Source of the DNA: Methylobacterium sp. Leaf123
GTDB taxonomy: Bacteria; Pseudomonadota; Alphaproteobacteria; Rhizobiales; Beijerinckiaceae
NCBI RefSeq assembly: GCF_001423405.1
Contig: NZ_LMNS01000023.1
Location: 1-61,243, forward strand
DNA: 61,243 nucleotides
Reading direction: 5' to 3'
Each line of letters begins with the position of its first letter. Position 1 is the stretch's first letter. Shown here piece by piece: positions 18,426 to 25,878 of the stretch. The notes under the pieces are model-generated. The model was given only the letters and a program-made list of their open reading frames with translations. It had not been told where the DNA came from and made no database searches. Position numbers and translations under genes: made by a program.

Positions 18426-19244
18426 TCAGAAGTGGGCGTGGGGCTGAAGCTTCAGCCGGCTGCGGCCGAGATCGAGCTGCTTGCTGACGAGCCAATCGGG
18501 ATTGCGGGCGTTGAAATACCCCTTCAGCGCGTAGCGCCAGAACAGCTCTTCGGCGCGGGAGGACGGCCCGTGCACCCCCTTCACCTGGGCGACCTCGCCC
18601 ATTGCCCGCGCCTTGTGGGCGAGGTTGGCGCTGTTGTTCTGACCCGTGCGGCGGAAGCAGGCGACCGGCCGGCCGACGCGGGCATAGGGCTCCTGTGCCA
18701 GGGCCCGGCAGAACATCTCGTAATCGCCGCAATCCCGGAACGCGTAGTTGAACCCGCCGAGCTCGGCGTAGAAATCCCGCGCGATGTAGGTCGCCATGTG
18801 CATGACCGGGTTCCAGCCGAGGCACACGAGCATGCGCGGCGTCATCCAGTTGGGCGGGGCGGCCAACCCGCCGAGGCCCCGGCCGCGCCCGTCGATCCAG
18901 CGGATCCCGCCGACGACCCAGCGCCGACGGCTGCTCTTGTAGGCCTCGACCACAGCCTCCAGGCCGCCTTCGAGCAGCACGTCGTCGGCGCCCAGGAAGC
19001 CGAGCAGCTCGCCCGAGGCGGCGAAGGAGCCCTTGTTGATCGCGTCGAAGATGCCGCGATCCTTGCCCTGGAGCACGGTGGCGCCAAGGCTTTGCGCGAG
19101 TTCGACGGTGCCGTCGGTGCTGCCCGCATCGACAATCACATGCTCGACCTCGATGCCGTTGCGGGCGCTGGCCCGCGAGGATTCGATGCATTCGCGTAAG
19201 TATTCGACGCCGTTCAGCGTCGGGGTGACCACGGACACCTTCAT
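18426..19244 (-). CDS. Glycosyltransferase family 2
   Basis: A 272-residue GT-A fold transferase. It starts MKVSVVTPTLNGVEYLREC, with DAGSTDGTVELAQSLGATVL, GIFDAINKGSFAASGELLGF and the metal-binding variant LGADDVLLEGGLEA in place of the classic DxD. YIARDFYAELGGFNYAFRDC and DYEMFCRALA mark the acceptor side. This wording is that of cytoplasmic GT2 enzymes such as WcaA/PglI-like colanic-acid or N-glycan transferases. I chose ATG 19244 because the family begins at this strand; an in-frame ATG at 19289 would add 15 residues. It is upstream of, and co-oriented with, the second glycosyltransferase. Confidence 0.9.
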   Translation of the reverse strand: MKVSVVTPTLNGVEYLRECIESSRASARNGIEVEHVIVDAGSTDGTVELAQSLGATVLQGKDRGIFDAINKGSFAASGELLGFLGADDVLLEGGLEAVVEAYKSSRRRWVVGGIRWIDGRGRGLGGLAAPPNWMTPRMLVCLGWNPVMHMATYIARDFYAELGGFNYAFRDCGDYEMFCRALAQEPYARVGRPVACFRRTGQNNSANLAHKARAMGEVAQVKGVHGPSSRAEELFWRYALKGYFNARNPDWLVSKQLDLGRSRLKLQPHAHF

Positions 19245-19338
19245 GGCCGACTTCCTCGTCTCTTGGCTTGCGATCGCATTCGGGATCACGCGCAGTCGGG
19301 CAGGGGCGGCGCCGGGCCCTCACGGCGCCGCACGATCG

Positions 19339-20100
19339 TCAGGCGACAGCGGCCAGGGTGCCGGAGAAGCTGTCACGGCCGGCGACGAGGGGGAGGGGCG
19401 GTACGAGGCCGCCGAACCGCTCGGTGGGGGCGCAGCCGTTGGTGACGATGCCCTTGTTCATCGCCCAGACCGCGGCTTGCGTCCGATTCTTTACCCGAAC
19501 CTTGCGCAGGATCGCCTTGACGTGAACCTTGACCGTCGCCTCGGCGATATCGAGGTTGCGGGCGATGACCTTGTTGGACTCGCCGAGAGCCAAGCCTTCG
19601 AGGATGTTGACCTCGCGGCTCGACAGGCTGGAGAGCGAGGTGCCGTCGGCCCGCTGCAACCCGGTCAGGGCGGCGACCGGGCCGGGGGCGCGCACCGGGT
19701 CGAAAGCCAGGCACAAACGCCCGAGGAAGCTCACCGGCAGCACCGCGCAATCGGCGATCACCACCTCGAGGGTCTTGAGCAGGTCGGACGGGGAGACGTC
19801 CTCGGTCAGATAGGCCGAGGCGCCGAGCTGGAGGCTGCGCAGCATCAGCCCTTCGGTATCGCGCAGCGCGAGCGCCACGATCTTGACGTCCGGCAGCGCC
19901 TCGGCGACCTGCCCGACGATGCCCGCGGCCTCCTCATCGATGACGACGAGCGCCAAGTGGGCCGCCTTGAGATCGGACTGGTGAAGAGCCGGGCTGGCCG
20001 CGACCTGCCGCACCATGAAGCGTGTGCCGGACAGAAGCGCGATCAGGCTTTCCCGGACCATGCGGTTATCACTGACGATGAGCGTATCGATGTGTTCCAT
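19339..20100 (-). CDS. LuxR/NarL-type regulator with atypical receiver domain
   Basis: A 253-residue protein. A receiver-like domain covers residues 5-120. An Asp (about residue 55, LALVVIDEEAAG) sits at the phosphorylation position, but the acidic pocket is reduced (IVSDNR), and the conserved Thr and Lys near the end are replaced (ALALRDTEG, SAYLTED). The C-terminal LuxR helix-turn-helix is intact: LSSREVNILEGLALGESNKV, then NLDIAEATVKVHVKAILRKV and KNRTQAAVWA. It should be a DNA-binding regulator, perhaps controlled without normal phosphorylation. The start ATG at 20100 follows GGGGAG. It is next to a second, more degenerate regulator on the same strand. Confidence 0.85.
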   Translation of the reverse strand: MEHIDTLIVSDNRMVRESLIALLSGTRFMVRQVAASPALHQSDLKAAHLALVVIDEEAAGIVGQVAEALPDVKIVALALRDTEGLMLRSLQLGASAYLTEDVSPSDLLKTLEVVIADCAVLPVSFLGRLCLAFDPVRAPGPVAALTGLQRADGTSLSSLSSREVNILEGLALGESNKVIARNLDIAEATVKVHVKAILRKVRVKNRTQAAVWAMNKGIVTNGCAPTERFGGLVPPLPLVAGRDSFSGTLAAVA

Positions 20101-20246
20101 CGGAGCTACTCCCCTGATCTCCTGAAAACCTCCCGCGCCGGACCACCCTGACCGCCAGATTCCGTTCTGGCCGTTCATACGCGCTTATTGTGCGTCGCAG
20201 AATGGTTAGGCACAAATTAACTAGACCGAATGGGAGGTGTCCTGTC

Positions 20247-20297
20247 ATGTCAGAAAAAACTTGGACATCTCAGCAAGGCCTATCCAGTTCGTACTAG
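20247..20297 (+). CDS. Candidate 16-residue micro-ORF behind a strong ribosome binding site
   Basis: The frame reads MSEKTWTSQQGLSSSY and stops with TAG. It is preceded by GGGAGGTG seven bases before the ATG, one of the best ribosome binding sites in the window, and by an AT-rich stretch (about 20196-20230) that could hold a promoter. Its last four bases overlap the 3' end of the opposing LuxR-type gene. I know no family for it. It might be a small peptide, a leader or chance; coding evidence beyond the binding site is lacking. Confidence 0.25.
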   Translation: MSEKTWTSQQGLSSSY

Positions 20298-20944
20298 ATT
20301 TTGCCCTTGAGTATGGTCGGCGCGAGCAGCGCAGCCTCGGTTCGATTTCTGACGCCGAGCATCCGGATCACGGCGGAAACGTGAATTTTCACGGTCGCCT
20401 CGGCGATACTCAGGGTGATCGCGATTTCTCGATTGGATAATCCCTTGCCGATCAGCGCAAGAACTTCGCGCTGACGCAGGGTCAGCCCGAACGTTCGCAC
20501 GCTCCGCTCCGGCTGCCGAAGCGCCGCCCCGGCCTCCGACGGCTTCACGGCGAGGATCGCGCTGGGGGCGTAGAGCCGGCCGTCGAGCGTGGTTCGGACG
20601 GCCTCGAGCATTTCCTCGTGGCGCTGGCGCCGCACGATCAATCCGTGGAAGCCCAGGCTCAGGGCATCCTGGAACAGGTCGGCCGAGGCGTGCGGAACGA
20701 CGAGCAGGAGGCGTGCGTTCCCGGCCGCTCGCTTCAGGGCGCCGAGATAGGTCGGATCCCCGGCCGGAAGCAGGCGCGATCCGACGATGACGAGGTCCGT
20801 TTTCAGCGGCGACCGGAGGCTGTTGATCAGTTCTGATGCGTTTGAAACATCGACAACGATAATTCCGCTCAAATTGATTTCCAAACTTCTACGCAATAAT
20901 GTGCGGAAGTTTCTCTGGTCATCTGCGATGATGATCCGCAACAT
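20294..20944 (-). CDS. LuxR/NarL-type regulator with degenerate receiver lacking the phospho-acceptor Asp
   Basis: A 216-residue protein. The N-terminal receiver fold is recognisable from MLRIIIADDQRNFRTLLRRS, but the position expected to hold the phosphorylated Asp is Gly55 (DLVIVGSRLLP). The switch Thr is replaced in LLLVVPHAS and the Lys by Arg in GLIVRRQRH. The LuxR DNA-binding domain is normal: LTLRQREVLALIGKGLSNRE, ITLSIAEATVKIHVSAVIRM and VRNRTEAALLA. It is therefore probably a phosphorylation-independent regulator or one controlled by protein partners. The ATG at 20944 opens into the AT-rich spacer shared with the kinase gene. Confidence 0.85.
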   Translation of the reverse strand: MLRIIIADDQRNFRTLLRRSLEINLSGIIVVDVSNASELINSLRSPLKTDLVIVGSRLLPAGDPTYLGALKRAAGNARLLLVVPHASADLFQDALSLGFHGLIVRRQRHEEMLEAVRTTLDGRLYAPSAILAVKPSEAGAALRQPERSVRTFGLTLRQREVLALIGKGLSNREIAITLSIAEATVKIHVSAVIRMLGVRNRTEAALLAPTILKGKI

Positions 20945-21634
20945 AACTGAGCGTTAACTCCTTAGATTGCCGGTCATCACGAGGAAAACGTTTCTGCCAA
21001 TGACAAATTCGCTTTGGTCGCGCCGATCTATTTTTATGGTTTGAAAATCGCAGTTTTCGCCTGAACTACGCTCGGGACAACGTTAAATCAGAACGAAATC
21101 CCAGATTGTAGACAAACTTAAAAACTCTCCTGCCCCGCAGCAGAGCTTTGCCCGTGCAATGCTTACCATGCAGACCGCGGCCAGCAAGTTTCTCTCAAGA
21201 GATTACCCGATATTGGCAAATATTATTTTGAATCGTCGATTCTATCACGGGCTGAATCCAGAAAATCCGCGACGCGCTATCAATCCTGAATTGAATACGC
21301 CTTTCGGGCTATCAACAATGAGGTATCGGAGAAACACTTTTGTTATATACCGCGCCGCAGCAGAGTCATATCGTACAACCCTACGGTCGCCTGGGCCGAA
21401 TTAATCCGGTGTTTCGATCATAATCCGGATGGATCATGTCACCTGGGCAGCGGTGGGTAACGGGGGCTCTGACGATGTCAGTAATCGCGGCGGGGAGTGG
21501 CGGCTCGATCACGCTGCTGATGTACGAACGCCGATGCCGAACGTTCTCGACACGCTTATCGCGCCCTCCCCAGCACCACGGAACAACACGCGTGGACGCA
21601 CGGGGTCTGTGACGTGTCGAGGGGGGCCTCGTCG
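20945..21634. promoter_or_regulatory. AT-rich intergenic region between divergent regulator and kinase genes
   Basis: This 690-base spacer separates the minus-strand LuxR-type gene from the plus-strand histidine kinase. The part at about 20960-21400 is markedly AT-rich (21181-21240 is about 37% GC by count), unlike nearly all of the window. It must contain the promoters for both directions. An 81-codon frame at 21159-21404 has no ribosome binding site and no family resemblance, so I do not call it a gene. Composition suggests regulatory or transferred DNA. Confidence 0.55.
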
Positions 21635-22843
21635 ATGGATCAGAGGGTGGCAGCGGGCTCGGGCTCGCTGACCGCGGAAGCGGCGCGCGTCCTCGATTCG
21701 ATCGATGCCCCCGTCCTGGTCGTCGCCCGTTCGGGCAGCATCGCCTACGCCAACGATCCCGCCCGCCTGCTGCTGGCGCGGGACGATCCGTCCCCGACCC
21801 ATCCGAGCGGCAACACCTCACGCAACCGCACGACCTTGCCGTCCGGCAAACCCTTGCTCACAGGCAGGGTCTCGACGGTGTTTCTGGCCCGGGCCAGGGC
21901 GACGCGGACGCCGCTCCCCGGCGTGATCGCGATCAAGCGGGGAAGCGGGACACGCCGTTTCCGCTGCCACGGCTTCCGCCTGAACCGGGAGGGGATCGAT
22001 CCCCTGGTTCTCCTGCGGCTCCTGCCGACACCGGAAATGCGGTTCAGCCTTCAGGCGACCGAGGCGGCGATGCTGCGGCGTGAACTCGCCGCGCGCGAGC
22101 GTCATCACCGCAGCCAGCAAGCGTTGTTGCGCGAGCGTGACCTCCTGCTGGCCGACTTGCGCAGCACCGCGCAGGCCCGCCTCCGCGCCGAGCGCGACCG
22201 GGACGCGGTGCTGGCCCAACTCTACCGAGCGCATCAGGCCGAGCGGGAGCGTCTGGCCCGGGAACTTCATGACGAGGCCGGCCAGCAGCTCGCATGGCTG
22301 AAGCTTCAGCTCGACCGCCTGCGGCGTGCGCCCTCGCCGACGCAGGTCGAGGCGATGCTGAAGCAGGTCGATGCGATCTCGGCCAGCCTGCGCCAGGTGG
22401 TGCGGGAGCTGCGCCCGGTCACCCTGACCGAACTCGGCCTCACCCTCGCCCTGGGCGGTCTCGTGCGCGAATGGTCCGACCAGAGCGCGATCCCCATCGA
22501 ATTCCAGCTTTCGGGGACCACGGTCCGCCTCACGCCGGAGATCGAGGTGACGATCTTTCGGCTGGTGCAGGAAGCTCTGACCAACGTCGTCAAGCACGCG
22601 CCGGGGGTGCGCCACGTCTCCGTGACCCTGCAATACGCCAGCACCGGCGTCACCCTGGCGATCGAGGACGACGGGCCGGGGCTCGCATGCGAGCGAGCGC
22701 CCGAGGCGCGACGGGCAGGGGGCGGGTTCGGACTCGCGGGCATGCGCGAGCGGCTGACGCTGCTCGGAGGGACGCTGATGATCGAATCGCCTCCCGGCGG
22801 CGGGACGACGATTCTGGCGCGATTGCCGCTGATAGGGGGATGA
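21635..22843 (+). CDS. Soluble HisKA_3 sensor histidine kinase with PAS-like N-terminus
   Basis: A 402-residue cytoplasmic kinase without a membrane segment. Residues about 10-140 resemble a PAS sensor (VLDSIDAPVLVVARSGSIAY and FRCHGFRLNREGIDPLVLLR). A coiled coil, rich in Arg/Glu/Leu, precedes the HisKA_3 H-box ERERLARELHDEAGQQLAWL with the phospho-His. The HATPase_c domain has FRLVQEALTNVVKHA (N box), IEDDGPGL (G1) and GFGLAGMRERLTLLGG (G2). This is the NarX/DegS kinase class. I chose ATG 21635 because AGGGGGG lies eight to nine bases upstream; GTG 21614 is in frame. The cognate response regulator starts two bases after the stop. Confidence 0.92.
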   Translation: MDQRVAAGSGSLTAEAARVLDSIDAPVLVVARSGSIAYANDPARLLLARDDPSPTHPSGNTSRNRTTLPSGKPLLTGRVSTVFLARARATRTPLPGVIAIKRGSGTRRFRCHGFRLNREGIDPLVLLRLLPTPEMRFSLQATEAAMLRRELAARERHHRSQQALLRERDLLLADLRSTAQARLRAERDRDAVLAQLYRAHQAERERLARELHDEAGQQLAWLKLQLDRLRRAPSPTQVEAMLKQVDAISASLRQVVRELRPVTLTELGLTLALGGLVREWSDQSAIPIEFQLSGTTVRLTPEIEVTIFRLVQEALTNVVKHAPGVRHVSVTLQYASTGVTLAIEDDGPGLACERAPEARRAGGGFGLAGMRERLTLLGGTLMIESPPGGGTTILARLPLIGG

Positions 22844-22844
22844 G

Positions 22845-23555
22845 ATGCGAACGGTAAAAGAACGGGTCAGGGTTGCCCTGATCGACGACCACCCAATTTT
22901 CCGAAGCGGCGTCCGCGGCCTGCTCGGGGAGACGGCCGGCATCGAGGTCGTCGGCGAAGCCAGTGACGGCCGGCACGCCCTGGACCTCGTCCACAGGACC
23001 CAGCCCGACGTCGTCGTCATGGACATCACCATGACCGGCATGAGCGGCCTCGCAGTGGCCCGCGCGCTCCGTGAAACGGGATCCGCGGTGCACATCGTCT
23101 TCCTGACGGTCAACGAGGATCTCGCCTTCGTCGATGAGGCGCTGACCGCCGGGGCCCAGGGCTACGTGCTGAAGCGTTCCGCCGGCAACAGCCTGCTGGA
23201 GGCCATCGAAGCGGTCGTCCTGGGCGGCCGATATGTGGATGCCGAAATGCGCGCGCCGCCCGCGCCGCCCGACCGCACGGAAGCCGGCCCGGCCGCGCCC
23301 CATCCCGGCCAGGAGGGCGGCCTCACCGCACGGGAGCGCGAGGTGCTCCGGCTCATCGCCCTCGGCATGACGATGAAAGAGGTCAGTCTCGCCATGTCGA
23401 TCTCGGCGGCCTCGGTCGATACCTACAAGATCCGCGGCTGCAAGAAGCTCGGGCTCCGCTCCCGCGCCAGCATCGTCCGCTTCGCCCTCGGCCAAGGCTG
23501 GCTCGAGACCGAGAACAGGCGGCTGCTGTCGGAACGGCCGTCGTCGCCGATGTGA
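22845..23555 (+). CDS. NarL/FixJ-type response regulator
   Basis: A 236-residue regulator with a complete receiver: acidic pair in VALIDDHPIFRSG, phospho-Asp in PDVVVMDITMTGMSG, Thr in IVFLTVNED and Lys in GYVLKRSAGN. A Pro-rich linker follows, then the LuxR helix-turn-helix LTAREREVLRLIALGMTMKE, VSLAMSISAASVDTYKIRGC and LGLRSRASIVRFAL. It should be phosphorylated by the kinase encoded one base upstream of its ATG; the pair is co-transcribed and probably coupled. The regulon is unknown; the AT-rich spacer and the two atypical regulators are plausible targets. Confidence 0.94.
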   Translation: MRTVKERVRVALIDDHPIFRSGVRGLLGETAGIEVVGEASDGRHALDLVHRTQPDVVVMDITMTGMSGLAVARALRETGSAVHIVFLTVNEDLAFVDEALTAGAQGYVLKRSAGNSLLEAIEAVVLGGRYVDAEMRAPPAPPDRTEAGPAAPHPGQEGGLTAREREVLRLIALGMTMKEVSLAMSISAASVDTYKIRGCKKLGLRSRASIVRFALGQGWLETENRRLLSERPSSPM

Positions 23556-23946
23556 GTCGTTCGAGAAACAGCGTTTCGTATGCGTAGAGTTGAGACCATC
23601 CTATGAACGGCGTACCCGACCACCTTGTGCTTTTCATTCGGCACGCAACCGGCAACCGAAACGCGGCCGTCGACGGAATGCAGCCGATAGGCCATCGATC
23701 ATCGGATTCTGCCGCTTCGCATGACCGGGGCAGGCGCTCTCTTGCCGATTGCGCAGGGCTCTTCGCGTAGACCACACCCGATCGGCCAAAGCCGCCCGTT
23801 TCATCGAAGGCGCTGCACGGCCCCGGCCGACATCCTCCTAAGAGCGACGCTCGTCAGGGCACGGCGCAAGGCGCGGCTGAGGCGGATGCCATCGCCTTCT
23901 CCGTTCGAACGGCCCGCGACGAGCCCGACCAACTCTCTGAGCCTGC
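23556..23946. other. Intergenic interval without recognised gene
   Basis: These 391 bases lie between the response regulator and the convergent TetR gene. Short frames on both strands show no family features and no ribosome binding sites. No clear terminator was found. Confidence 0.45.
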
Positions 23947-24507
23947 TTAGCCGAGTTCCTGCGCGGCGCGTTCCAGCGCGCCTAGAAGCGGTTCAATCTG
24001 CGCGGCGCTCAAATCGTGGAAGCCGAGGGTGCGGCCCATCACGACGCCGAGCAGCGCGAAGAACAGGGCGGCCCCGACGCCGGTCGGCCCCTCCGCCGCT
24101 TCGAACCGGGCGAGCCGCTCGGCCACGAAGGCGCGGTAGCCGGCGAGCGCATCCGGATTCTCGGCAGAGGCGAGGAGCAGGGCGCGACTGAACTCGTCCT
24201 GCTCACAATAGCTGCGGCGCAGGTGCTCGATCATGCCGAGGGCGAGGCCCGTCGCCCCCGGCATCCGCTCGGCCTCACAGGCGGCGATGCCGGCGCGCAG
24301 CTCCTCCAGCTTGCGGCCGACGAGGGCGAGGATCAGCGCATCCTTCGAGGCGTAATGGTGCAGCACGCCGCCCTTGCTCAGGCCGGCCTCCGTCGCCACG
24401 GCGTCGATGGTCAGCGCCCGCCCGCCGCCTCGGCGCAGCACCGCGCCCGCCGCGTCGAGAATCACTTCGGCACGGTCGTCGCGCCGGCTGCGCGTCTTCT
24501 GCGACAT
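23947..24507 (-). CDS. TetR/AcrR-family repressor of the adjacent efflux operon
   Basis: A 186-residue regulator. The N-terminal helix-turn-helix is clear: DDRAEVILDAAGAVLRRGGG, LTIDAVATEAGLSKGGVLHH and YASKDALILALVGR. The helical ligand domain follows, with LLLASAENPDALAGYRAFVA and FFALLGVVMGRTLGF. I chose ATG 24507 (MSQKTRSRRDDRAE), since the conserved N-terminus starts there. It is divergent from the RND efflux operon, and a 28-bp imperfect palindrome lies between them. By analogy with AcrR it should repress efflux, and probably itself, until a toxic ligand binds; this is inference from layout. Confidence 0.9.
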   Translation of the reverse strand: MSQKTRSRRDDRAEVILDAAGAVLRRGGGRALTIDAVATEAGLSKGGVLHHYASKDALILALVGRKLEELRAGIAACEAERMPGATGLALGMIEHLRRSYCEQDEFSRALLLASAENPDALAGYRAFVAERLARFEAAEGPTGVGAALFFALLGVVMGRTLGFHDLSAAQIEPLLGALERAAQELG

Positions 24508-24615
24508 GGTCGCCCCCGATCCCTGCCTCTGCACGCGACATCCAGCATGCCACACGAAACCACTGCAGGCGTTCATGTTTCGGGAGAGGCCAGGAGCGCC
24601 TCCCACACCAGCTCG

Positions 24616-24643
24616 CTTAAAAACCGTCTGGACGGTCGGTAAG
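24616..24643. promoter_or_regulatory. Palindromic operator candidate for the TetR regulator
   Basis: The sequence reads CTTA, three unpaired bases, ACCGTC, TG, GACGGT, three unpaired bases, TAAG. Both the outer and inner arms are symmetrical about 24629/24630. It lies 109 bases upstream of the TetR start and about 50-110 bases before the efflux adaptor start, the expected place for a shared operator. Confidence 0.75.
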
Positions 24644-24726
24644 ATAGGCGATAAGCCTGCGCCGCGAAAGCCGTCCTCCCCCGAATCGGCCGTATGCCCC
24701 GTCCCCGCCGTCCGGAAACTCGGCCG

Positions 24727-25878
24727 ATGTCCCCACGGCTCCGTCCCGTCCTCACCGCCACCGCCCTCTCGGCCCTCCTCGTGACGGCGGCCTTTTCGGC
24801 GGATGCGCCCGCGACCTCAGCGCTCCCAGAGGCGGAGACCCCGTCCGTCGTGCTGGTGCGGGTCGTGACGGCGACGAAGGGGCCGGTCACCTCGGATGTG
24901 GTGCTCACCGGCGACATCCAGGCTCAGGCCCAGACCAACGTCGCCTTCCGCACCAACGGCAAGGTCGCCGAGCGCCGGGTCGAGGTCGGCGATCACGTCA
25001 CGGCCGATCAGGTGCTGGCGGTGCTGGAACCGCTGACGCAGCGGGCGAATCTCGACAACGCCCGCGCCGCCCTGGTCTCGGCGGGGGCGCAGCTCACCCA
25101 GGCCAAGGTGACCTTCGAGCGCCAGAAGCAGCTCATCAGCGGCGGCTACACCACGCGCCCGTCCTACGACAACGCCGAGCAGCAGTTGCGCACGTCTCAG
25201 GCCGCGGTCGATTCGGCCAAGGCGGCGCTCGGCACCGCCGAGGAACAGCTCTCCTATACCGAGCTGCGCGCGGGCGTCTCCGGCATCGTCCTGAACCGTA
25301 CCTTCGAGGTCGGGCAGGTGGTGCAGGCGGGCCAGGCCGTGATGGTGCTGGCCCAGGACGGCCCGCGCGACGCGGTGTTCAACGTCTACGAGGCGCTGAC
25401 CGCCAACCCGCCTGGCGACAAGACCATCCACGTCACGCTCCAATCCGATCCCACGGCGGCGGTGACGGGCCACGTGCGCGAAATCTCGCCGACGGTGGAT
25501 GCGGCCAGCGGCACGGTGCGCGTCAAGGTCGGGCTGGAATCGACCCCGCCGGCGATGACGCTCGGCGCCGTGGTGATCGGCCGGGGCCGCTTCGCCTCGC
25601 GCGAGGCTGTGGTGCTGCCCTGGTCGGCGCTCTACCGCTCCGACAACCGGCCGGCGGTCTGGGTCTACGATTCCGCCGCGGGCACGGTCTCGATCCGCAG
25701 CGTCGAGATCGACCGCTACGGCTTCGACGACATCGTCCTGAAGGACGGCGTCCGGCCCGGCGAAACGGTGGTGATCGCCGGCATCCAGTTCCTGCGCCCC
25801 GGCCAGCACGTCGCGCTCGCGGGCCAAGACGCCGCGCCGGAACCCACGAAATCCGCAGCCGGGGAGGGCGGACGATGA
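24727..25878 (+). CDS. RND efflux periplasmic adaptor (membrane fusion protein) 1
   Basis: A 383-residue secreted adaptor that links an RND pump to an outer-membrane channel. The signal peptide is SPRLRPVLTATALSALLVTA, cleaved near AFSADA. The split biotinyl-lipoyl halves are NVAFRTNGKVAERRVEVGDH and the partner LRAGVSGIVLNRTFEVGQVV, separated by a helical hairpin (ALVSAGAQLTQAKVTFERQ). Beta-barrel and C-terminal domains follow. I chose ATG 24727, which gives a compact signal peptide; ATG 24694 adds a basic extension. It overlaps the next adaptor by four bases (ATGA). Two adaptors in one operon are typical of this RND subtype. Confidence 0.9.
   Translation: MSPRLRPVLTATALSALLVTAAFSADAPATSALPEAETPSVVLVRVVTATKGPVTSDVVLTGDIQAQAQTNVAFRTNGKVAERRVEVGDHVTADQVLAVLEPLTQRANLDNARAALVSAGAQLTQAKVTFERQKQLISGGYTTRPSYDNAEQQLRTSQAAVDSAKAALGTAEEQLSYTELRAGVSGIVLNRTFEVGQVVQAGQAVMVLAQDGPRDAVFNVYEALTANPPGDKTIHVTLQSDPTAAVTGHVREISPTVDAASGTVRVKVGLESTPPAMTLGAVVIGRGRFASREAVVLPWSALYRSDNRPAVWVYDSAAGTVSIRSVEIDRYGFDDIVLKDGVRPGETVVIAGIQFLRPGQHVALAGQDAAPEPTKSAAGEGGR

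Noticed and set aside
21159..21404. An 81-codon plus-strand frame in the AT-rich spacer
   Set aside because: No ribosome binding site, no domain or family resemblance, and frames of this size are expected by chance.
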